From contig JASSUF010000094.1 of assembly GCA_031963365.1 (NCBI GenBank), forward strand, positions 1-10,220: DNA of 10,220 bases. Direction: 5' to 3'. The position numbers were made by a program, and so were the translations under genes. Each line of letters opens with the position of its first letter. Position 1 is the stretch's first letter. A model generated the notes under the pieces. That model saw nothing but the letters and a program-made list of their open reading frames with translations. It did no database searches and was not told the DNA's origin. Positions 1-5,120 of this stretch are shown here, in pieces. The DNA is from JASSUD01 sp031963365 (GTDB lineage Bacteria; Pseudomonadota; Gammaproteobacteria; Burkholderiales; Burkholderiaceae).

Positions 1-17
1 TGCCGGGTGGTGTGGCA

Positions 18-44
18 GGGGTGCAGCCTCAGAAGGCTGCCCCC
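18..44. other. strong GC-rich hairpin near the left edge
   Basis: GGGG (18-21), a bulged T, then GCAGCC (23-28) pair with GGCTGC (35-40) and CCCC (41-44) around a six-base loop. There is no T-tract, so it is not a standard intrinsic terminator. It lies inside the open frame that continues upstream of the first gene. A stem of this strength is more usual between genes, which slightly favours the later start at 129. It could equally be coincidental base pairing within coding DNA. Confidence 0.35.
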
Positions 45-128
45 TATGCCGATGTTCAAGAATGTATCCTACCGCGAAACTGCACAGAGGGTGCAATAGG
101 AAAACATAGAATTTATAAGGAACATGTA

Positions 129-1001
129 ATGCGTGTGCAAGGGGCTGGATTAGGTGGGCAGAATGTGTCGTATGGAGTACGCCAAAATGTAAAGGCAAAT
201 CGGGAGGTGCCAGCTCATTTTATTAACCCCTCTGCAACATATTTTATTGATAATAATATACAGAAAAGTAGGCCGCTTCCTGTGCAACTGAAGTCAGCGG
301 CAAGGTGCAGACCCATACAAAATCAGCAAAGTCATCTTGATTCGAGATGTGCTAGTGAGGTATTGCCCGCTATATCAAAAAATAATTATAGGAGAGGGGG
401 AGAAAATTATAATAATAGATCTACGATTGCATCGCTTGCTTCTCCTCCGCATCGAACCATGCAGCCTCATTTTTATGAGTCAAACTTTTTAAATTCAAGA
501 AAATTTGAAGGGTATGACGATGGTATTGAAAGTACACGTGTGCCTCTTAAAATTTCAATATATCCTCCTCATGATAATGGGAGAGAATTGCTGGTTGATT
601 CTCCTGTATCTCGCGCTAGCTCAGAAAGTGATGTGGAGCCCCCAAAAAAACCTATTCAAAATAATCCTCGAGCACAATTAAATAAGTGTATTGAATTATT
701 ACAGTCTGGTGCTATTGTTTTGGAAAACAGTAATGTGGATGATATTTTTGAAAGAGTGTCTGCTGAATGTAATTTTAGTGATGAGAACAAAGGATTATTT
801 AAAAAGGCTTTGAATAAGCGTGCACTTACACAACCAAGGCTGTTGAGGATTTTAGAAATATTCAGGGATGCTCCGAATATGGATAATCCTGTAAAACCAA
901 CTTTGCTGAATAAGGTGAGGCTTTTCTTTTTAAGAACTAGAAATGATTGGGAATACAAAAAAATGATTTTTGCTCAAAAGGGTTTTGGTGTGTCGCGATA
1001 A
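129..1001 (+). CDS. unrecognised protein with disordered N-terminal half and helical C-terminal domain
   Basis: I do not recognise this protein. From ATG 129 it has 290 residues. The start is chosen because AAGGA (117-121) sits 7 bases upstream. The same frame stays open to the window's left edge, with a GTG at 12 that lacks a visible ribosome site, so a longer or 5'-truncated gene is possible. The first ~175 residues are rich in Asn, Ser, Arg, Pro and Gln, with no hydrophobic segment and no signal peptide, and are probably disordered. The last ~110 residues look like a compact helical domain, with many Leu/Ile/Phe/Lys alternations starting near the motif NNPRAQL and including KGLFKKALNKR and LLRILEIF. 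The tail is basic and aromatic. The base composition is AT-rich, unlike thiC and glnA. A secreted effector-like or accessory protein is a guess from architecture only. Confidence 0.6.
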   Translation: MRVQGAGLGGQNVSYGVRQNVKANREVPAHFINPSATYFIDNNIQKSRPLPVQLKSAARCRPIQNQQSHLDSRCASEVLPAISKNNYRRGGENYNNRSTIASLASPPHRTMQPHFYESNFLNSRKFEGYDDGIESTRVPLKISIYPPHDNGRELLVDSPVSRASSESDVEPPKKPIQNNPRAQLNKCIELLQSGAIVLENSNVDDIFERVSAECNFSDENKGLFKKALNKRALTQPRLLRILEIFRDAPNMDNPVKPTLLNKVRLFFLRTRNDWEYKKMIFAQKGFGVSR

Positions 1002-1158
1002 AATGAAATTTTCTATTTAAAATATATAGGGCAGGGCGGCGGACTTTTTAAAATATGCGTGTGTACATGCAGGTGTCTTGGTATTAAAATTGCAGTCCTT
1101 TCTTGCTAGGGCTAATTTTTACAATAAAAATTTATCCCATTTCATCAGGTATATAGCG

Positions 1159-1482
1159 ATGTCCTCCCCCAGTTTTTATAAAAACCATCTATTTTTTTGT
1201 ACTAACCAGCGTGCAGATGATGTGCGTCCTTGCTGTGCAAACCGAGGTTCAAAAGAGCTTATGAGTTATGCCAAAAAGCAAGTGAAAGCGCTTGATTTGG
1301 CTGGGCCTGGGAAGGTGCGCGTGAGTTCGGCAGGATGTTTAGGGCGTTGCGAAGAGGGGCCTGCGGCAGTGGTGTATCCGGAAGGTACTTGGTATACGTG
1401 CATGGACCAATCTGATGTAGATGAAATTATTGAAAAGCATTTAAAAAATGGTCAGCCCGTTGAGCGTTTGCTTATGGATTAG
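1159..1482 (+). CDS. thioredoxin-like [2Fe-2S] ferredoxin
   Basis: This 107-residue protein is a small, soluble cytoplasmic electron carrier of the (2Fe-2S) ferredoxin-domain family, whose fold resembles the NuoE subunit. The cluster cysteines are visible: Cys14, Cys25 (or the adjacent Cys26), Cys60 and Cys64, in the patterns FFCTNQR, RPCCANRG and AGCLGRCEEGP. These are followed by the family's YPEGTWYT strand and an acidic helix with DVDEII. The length matches the family's usual ~100-110 residues. The start was placed at ATG 1159 because homologous proteins begin at about SFYK-H-FFC. The ribosome site there is weak (AGG at 1147-1149), and the frame is open back to 1078, so a longer form cannot be ruled out. 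The physiological partner is not shown by the context. The downstream neighbour is convergent. Confidence 0.9.
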   Translation: MSSPSFYKNHLFFCTNQRADDVRPCCANRGSKELMSYAKKQVKALDLAGPGKVRVSSAGCLGRCEEGPAAVVYPEGTWYTCMDQSDVDEIIEKHLKNGQPVERLLMD

Positions 1483-1500
1483 CATTATTTTTTGAAAAAA

Positions 1501-1531
1501 GCGTAGGTTTGTGCCAATCAAAAACCTATGC
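1501..1531 (+). terminator. hairpin after the ferredoxin gene, possible weak terminator
   Basis: GCGTAGGTTT (1501-1510) pairs with AAACCTATGC (1522-1531), with one G-T wobble and an 11-base loop, starting 18 bases after the ferredoxin stop. No T-run follows. Its outer sequence GCGTAGGTT matches the outer end of the adjacent inverted repeat, so it may be a decayed piece of the same repeat family rather than a dedicated terminator. Confidence 0.35.
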
Positions 1532-1537
1532 ATCAAT

Positions 1538-1669
1538 GTAGGTTGGTGGTGACGAAGGAACCCCAACATGCATACCATAGTCTTTTTGAATGCCTGCGTT
1601 AATGTATAAGCTGGTTTTAAAAGAGGTAGTGGTGTGCATGTTGGGGTTCCTTCGTCACCACCAACCTAC
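1538..1669. repeat. 39-bp inverted repeat pair, REP/BIME-like element
   Basis: The left arm (1538-1576) and right arm (1631-1669) are reverse complements over 39 bases with one mismatch, separated by a 54-base spacer. Each arm is itself a small imperfect hairpin: GTTGG-T-GGT can pair with ACCCCAAC around a loop. This is the look of a REP unit, and the two units face each other as in a BIME. The element lies between the convergent ferredoxin and 428-aa genes, a typical REP position, where the long stem could also block read-through and protect 3' ends. A third unit with related flanking sequence is at 3453. No transposase is present nearby. The REP/BIME class is assigned by form; a MITE is the alternative. 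Confidence 0.8.
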
Positions 1670-1702
1670 GCGATATTTAGTGGAAATGGTTTTTAGATAT
1701 TT

Positions 1703-2989
1703 TTACTGCGCTTTATTTTGAAGTAGCGTGAGAATAAGTCCTAGGTTTGCTTTCACCTCAGTCATGTCATTTTCAAGTTTTACAATTTGTTCACTTACTA
1801 TTCTGTTTAATTTTACTTCCATGCGTTCTTGTGCGCGCGCAACGTTGTCAATTTTTTGATTTAATTCTCGTTCTAATACACTTAGTTTTTGAGTCGAGCT
1901 CTCTGTTACTAGACCTACATATTCGTGAAGTGCATTCACTTCTGCTTCCAAGTTGGTTGCTACTGTGACAAATTCAGCAAAATTTCCATTCCGCTGTACG
2001 ACTACATGCTCAGTGCGTTGAGGTAAATTGTGTAGCATGCCTATGTCCATAAAATTCTCCATTAATGAGTTACATACTTGAATCAACTTGAGTTGATCTT
2101 CTGTGTTTGCCTGCTCGGCACGGTTTTTAAAATAGGTTGCTATGGTCCAAATGATGCTAATGGCTCCGCTTATGAAAGCCATGTGTTGCACTGTAATATG
2201 TGATACCAGGCCTGATTGCGCAATTAATCCCCAACCCATTAGTGCTACTGGGGCTAAGAATCCATGTAATTCTTTTAAAAAACAGGCTACTGCTCCATGT
2301 GTGGCAGGGGTTTGACGTTGTTTTATGGGTTGTGGTGTGGCGGCTAACTTAATGCGTTCTAATTCTTTTAACGCGCTTTTAAGCTGGCATTGGTTTTCTG
2401 CAGTGTCTTTTTCACAAAGTGCTTGTGTGATTTTGTAAATGATTTTGACTTGATGTAGCCCTGCTTCAATATGCCGTTGAATAGTTACTTTGTCCGCTTT
2501 AAATAGGTATGCTTTGACCACATTTTTTTCAAGGTCTGACCATGAGACTTCAAGGTTGCCTTGGGCTTCTACACACACAGCGCTTAACCGCTTCCATTCA
2601 GGTTTTTTATTGGTAGTGCTAAAAGATGATGCAATGGCCTTTGGATTTGATGCGCGTTGTTGAATAGCGGCATCCATGTCTTTTTCTGTTCCACGATTTT
2701 GTGGGATAGAGCTAATAGATTCACAAGGAGGCGCTTTATGCCCTGGATTGCGGGGAATTAGTTGAGGCCTATGATATGGATTGGAGCCAACTATTGCAGA
2801 ATAAAGTGCCCTATGATGTGCTGGATTGCAGGCTCTTAGTTGAGGGCTATGATATGGGTTAGAGCCCACTAATCCAGAAGGAGGCGCCCTATGTCCCGGA
2901 TTGCGGGCCATTAATTGAGGCCTATGTGAAGGAAATCGGTAGTTTTGTGTATACGGATTAGGTAAATTTACGAGATTTTTGCCAAGCAT
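1703..2989 (-). CDS. unrecognised repeat-bearing two-helix membrane protein with coiled-coil tail
   Basis: This 428-residue protein is not recognised. The start at 2989 is supported by AGGGGAG four bases upstream. Residues 22-97 contain three tandem ~25-residue units built on H-x-PQL-x3-NP-x-H and ending in SNPY or a variant. Residues 98-240 are polar and mostly helical. Residues ~243-260 and ~268-287 are two hydrophobic segments separated by a very short loop (SHITVQ), consistent with a membrane hairpin. Residues ~345-425 form a predicted coiled coil, with heptad-like Leu/Val/Ile spacing and many Glu/Lys/Asn. No N-terminal signal peptide is visible. The layout of a long polar arm, helix pair and coiled coil fits a membrane-anchored scaffold or a host-directed effector, but that is inference. 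It converges with the ferredoxin gene across an inverted repeat. Confidence 0.8.
   Translation of the reverse strand: MLGKNLVNLPNPYTQNYRFPSHRPQLMARNPGHRAPPSGLVGSNPYHSPQLRACNPAHHRALYSAIVGSNPYHRPQLIPRNPGHKAPPCESISSIPQNRGTEKDMDAAIQQRASNPKAIASSFSTTNKKPEWKRLSAVCVEAQGNLEVSWSDLEKNVVKAYLFKADKVTIQRHIEAGLHQVKIIYKITQALCEKDTAENQCQLKSALKELERIKLAATPQPIKQRQTPATHGAVACFLKELHGFLAPVALMGWGLIAQSGLVSHITVQHMAFISGAISIIWTIATYFKNRAEQANTEDQLKLIQVCNSLMENFMDIGMLHNLPQRTEHVVVQRNGNFAEFVTVATNLEAEVNALHEYVGLVTESSTQKLSVLERELNQKIDNVARAQERMEVKLNRIVSEQIVKLENDMTEVKANLGLILTLLQNKAQ
2699..2926 (-). repeat. three tandem ~75-78-bp intragenic repeats
   Basis: These encode residues 22-46, 47-72 and 73-97 of the 428-aa protein. Conserved protein positions are the starting H-x-PQL, the central NP-x-H and, in the first two units, the final VGSNPY. 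The similarity is visible in the DNA as well as the protein, which suggests recent duplication and a potential for repeat-number variation. Confidence 0.75.
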
Positions 2990-3452
2990 ATTTCTCCCCT
3001 AAATAGGTAGTAATAGGAGAACGGTAGCTAGGCAGAGGTGGTACACGGAATGAAGCATAATTTTCTCGCCATGAACGCTAGGTTTTTTATGTAGCTTGGG
3101 TAGCGAGTAAATGCACTGCATGCCCAGGCCCTGTTTTCGACATTTCGAAGTAACTGAGAGTGTCTAGGCATAAAATTAAACCAAACAAGTTAATTAATCA
3201 ACCATTTTAATAAAAATACCCTATTTAGTTGATTTTTTGGCATTCCCCATAGAGAAAGCACGAGTCATTCAGCAGAGGCTGGCCCGTTCGCGTGGAAAAC
3301 AGCAGCGGTCAATGTAGTGTGTGGGATTGTAAGGGCATGGCCGGTAGGCGCGAGCATGGATGGCGCTGGCCGATTGGTATACGCGTTATCAAACGATTGA
3401 AGGAGTGCGCTGTAATATGGCAGCTGGTTATAGCGTGCATGCATTGGTAATG

Positions 3453-3529
3453 GTAGGTTGGTGGTGAGGTACGAACCCCAACATGCATACCACAGGCTTG
3501 TTGAATACCTGCATAACATCAGTTAGTAA
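3453..3529. repeat. third REP-like unit with conserved flank
   Basis: The 40 bases at 3453-3492 match the left arm at 1538-1577 except for a few changes confined to the hairpin loop (GACGAAGG versus GAGGTACG). The similarity continues more weakly into the following ~25-35 bases (TTGAATACCTGC versus TTGAATGCCTGC). No clear opposing arm is present: only GGTGTG at 3566 recalls the start of the other arm. It is therefore a single unit or a copy whose second half has decayed. It has the same orientation as the left arm at 1538. Confidence 0.7.
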
Positions 3530-3750
3530 CAATATCGAACGCTCTTGCACGTTGTGTAACGTAATGGTGTGTATAACTTCGCCTTTTCATACGATTTTTC
3601 TATTGTTCTCCTGCTCTGTATATAGATCTTTCCTACAGTGCACATCTAGCTACGTTATTACTCTTGGAGTTTATATAACGCGGTGCAAGGTACTCTAAAA
3701 AGTACATGTGAGGATGTGTTGCTGTGTTTACTCAGCGCATGGGTATAAAC

Positions 3751-3760
3751 AGGAGGGGGG
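3751..3760 (+). promoter_or_regulatory. very strong purine-rich ribosome site
   Basis: AGGAGGGGGG lies five bases before ATG 3766. It decides the start of the 150-aa protein against the in-frame codon at 3724, which has no such site. Confidence 0.75.
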
Positions 3761-3765
3761 AGCAA

Positions 3766-4218
3766 ATGAATGATCTGACAATGAATAATAATCCGCGAGC
3801 ACATTTTGGGCGCATTAATTATCAGAATGAGCCTCGAATGCCACATCGGGCTGTCCAAAAGTCATTTACACCTAGTCCATTAGGGCGTTGTCAAACTAAC
3901 GGATTTCAATCAGAGCGTTATGAAATTGACAGATGGAAGCTACCAACTGCCACTGATAATGAGCATTCTAGATCTACTCAAACTGAGAACATCTATCAAA
4001 ATAAAGGTAAAAATAGAGGTGGATGCTATAAAGCAATGGGTGCAATGTTTGTCGTCAAAGGGCTTGCTATGGTAGGGGGCGCAATGTATTTACACTATGC
4101 CCCTAATGAACAGGTATATATTCACCCTAATATTATTATGGGCTTAGGTATTGGAGGGCTTATGCCATTGTCTGTAGGCCTAGTGTTAGCAGGCATGGGC
4201 ATATCTAAGAGTCCGTAA
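3766..4218 (+). CDS. unrecognised small two-helix membrane protein
   Basis: This 150-residue protein is not recognised. Residues 1-~85 are polar and rich in Asn, Arg, Gln, Ser and Thr, without a signal peptide, and are probably disordered. A basic patch (NKGKNRGGCYK) precedes two hydrophobic segments at ~89-111 and ~123-146, both rich in Gly, Met and Ala, joined by a short polar loop (APNEQVYIHP). Only four residues (SKSP) follow the second helix, so both termini are expected on the same side of the membrane. The 171-aa gene that converges with it has the same plan, including the basic patch just before helix 1 and almost no tail, so the two may be distant paralogues. Function is unknown. A host-membrane or inclusion-membrane effector is one architectural guess; a small inner-membrane protein is another. 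Confidence 0.75.
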   Translation: MNDLTMNNNPRAHFGRINYQNEPRMPHRAVQKSFTPSPLGRCQTNGFQSERYEIDRWKLPTATDNEHSRSTQTENIYQNKGKNRGGCYKAMGAMFVVKGLAMVGGAMYLHYAPNEQVYIHPNIIMGLGIGGLMPLSVGLVLAGMGISKSP

Positions 4219-4224
4219 TATAGG

Positions 4225-4307
4225 GCGGAATATTAAAATTCCGCAGTGTGCACGGGTTGATCATGCCAGTTATCTAAGGATAGGGAGATCTGGTAGATAA
4301 ACCGTGC
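4225..4307. other. two hairpin-forming elements between convergent genes
   Basis: GCGGAAT (4225-4231) pairs perfectly with ATTCCGC (4238-4244) just after the 150-aa stop. A second, larger structure follows: GCACGG-G-TT (4250-4258) pairs with AACCGTGC (4300-4307), and inside it TTATCTA (4270-4276) pairs with TAGATAA (4294-4300) as an alternative or partly stacked stem. Neither has a T-run on the plus strand. They may end transcripts of the convergent pair, or form the 3' structure of one mRNA. No known RNA family is recognised. Confidence 0.4.
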
Positions 4308-4350
4308 ATCCATCGATTTGCCTTGAGAGGGGCCATTGCGCTTAGCCGTA

Positions 4351-4866
4351 TTATTGGCGTATGCCGCAACAGATCGCTATCATGCCTATGACCATAGTTC
4401 CAGCCCCCCCACTGGCTAAAGTGGGGTTAAAAGAAGAGTCTGCACCGCTTTTAGCGGCTAGTGCTAGCGGTACCGCTCCTGTTAAAAAAAGACCAAAGCC
4501 GATTAATTGAATTGCAGCTTTTACCTTCCTCCTTCTTGATTCTGATATGGAAGAAGGGGAGTTGGATATGCATATGCTCTGAGGTTTAGGGCTTTCGCTT
4601 CGTATTCCAATATTGCCTGTGCAGGGGGAGAGCGTCCCTATCTGAATGATATGATCACTGGAAGGTCGATTTGCGGCGTTGGTAGAGGGGAGCGGCGGTG
4701 CAAAAGGAATATTCTGTAATTTGCCCGATGGTTTTACAGGAGATTTTCGTGTGGAAGGAGTCCCGATAATATGCTGGGTAACCATACCACTATGGTCTGC
4801 AGTAGCAGGAATTGCGCTTGATTCTTTACCAATAGAACTAGGGTTCGTAGGGGTTAAATGAGGCAT
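4351..4866 (-). CDS. unrecognised two-helix membrane protein with Ser/Pro-rich N-terminus
   Basis: This 171-residue protein is not recognised. The start at 4866 is supported by GGAG six bases upstream. Residues 1-~108 are dominated by Ser, Pro, Thr, Asn, Ile and Gly, with no hydrophobic leader, and look disordered. The basic patch SRRRKVK precedes hydrophobic segment 1 (~115-138, rich in Leu, Gly and Ala). A polar loop (KSGADSSFNPT) leads to segment 2 (~150-169, Gly/Ile/Met/Cys-rich), and the protein ends two residues later. The plan matches the convergent 150-aa protein. A Ser/Thr/Pro-rich, signal-less N-terminus followed by a paired hydrophobic region is a known layout of type III-secreted membrane effectors, for example Chlamydia Inc proteins. 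No sequence identity to that family is claimed. Confidence 0.75.
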   Translation of the reverse strand: MPHLTPTNPSSIGKESSAIPATADHSGMVTQHIIGTPSTRKSPVKPSGKLQNIPFAPPLPSTNAANRPSSDHIIQIGTLSPCTGNIGIRSESPKPQSICISNSPSSISESRRRKVKAAIQLIGFGLFLTGAVPLALAAKSGADSSFNPTLASGGAGTMVIGMIAICCGIRQ

Positions 4867-4883
4867 CTCTTTCTCCAGTACAC

Positions 4884-4975
4884 ATACGGCTGACAGCTCC
4901 GTATAGCATTCGCTTCATAGGGCTCAAAGCCCTTTAGCCCTTTGGTCGCTCTATGTATAGAGGCCAGATAGAGCG
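4884..4975 (-). other. run of small hairpins in the leader of the 171-aa gene
   Basis: Three perfect short stems lie upstream of the minus-strand start: ATACGG/CCGTAT (4884-4904, close to the ribosome site), AGGGCT/AGCCCT (4919-4933), and CGCTCTAT/ATAGAGCG (4947-4975). The third has an alternative inner pairing, CTCTA/TAGAG, that uses the same left arm. They could be a structured 5' leader, but no known regulatory RNA is recognised and the stems are short. Confidence 0.3.
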
Positions 4976-5059
4976 CATTCAAAGTGCACTGTAGAAAATA
5001 TCAAGAGATAAAGAGATGTGTATTAGAAAAAAAGTATGGTGCAGCGAAGCGTATTCTAG

Positions 5060-5095
5060 AAAATCAAAAAATAAAGGGCTCTAGGAGCCCTTTAT
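5060..5095 (-). terminator. intrinsic terminator of thiC
   Basis: An 11-bp perfect stem (5071-5081 with 5085-5095, loop of three) is followed, in the minus-strand direction, by ATTTTTTGATTTT. It begins about 25 bases after the thiC stop. This is a textbook rho-independent terminator for the minus strand. Confidence 0.9.
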
Positions 5096-5120
5096 ATGGA
5101 GGACACACCCTAATAATGGT

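Larger units (their letters stand above)
2990..3765. other. 776-bp gap between divergent genes, no convincing gene
   Basis: This gap separates the start of the 428-aa gene from the start of the 150-aa gene, so it must hold promoters for both, but I could not pick -35/-10 pairs with confidence. It contains an AT-rich stretch at about 3170-3240, where AATCAAC (3196-3202) can pair with GTTGATT (3228-3234) ahead of a T-run. A GC-richer patch follows at about 3255-3450, then the REP-like unit at 3453. Short open frames occur on both strands but lack ribosome sites and recognisable protein character. The GC patch may be a relic of a lost gene or mobile element. Confidence 0.5.

Noticed and set aside
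3060..3240. AATCAAC/GTTGATT pairing as a terminator
   Set aside because: The stem is only 7 bp with a 25-base AT-rich loop, and no gene ends just upstream on that strand.
3360..3467. 35-codon plus-strand frame starting MALADWYTRYQ
   Set aside because: It looks protein-like for a few residues but has no ribosome site, is preceded by stops, and its stop lies in the repeat. Kept only as a possible relic.
3265..3519. 84-codon open frame on the minus strand across the GC-rich patch and the REP-like unit
   Set aside because: No ribosome site, no recognisable protein character, and part of it reads through the repeat. Treated as chance.
3483..3858. Short frames on both strands upstream of and overlapping the start of the 150-aa gene
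   Set aside because: No ribosome sites and odd composition. One is antisense to the start of a better-supported gene.
4679..4861. 60-codon frame antisense to the 171-aa gene
   Set aside because: It is the shadow of a gene with a good ribosome site and clear membrane-protein composition.
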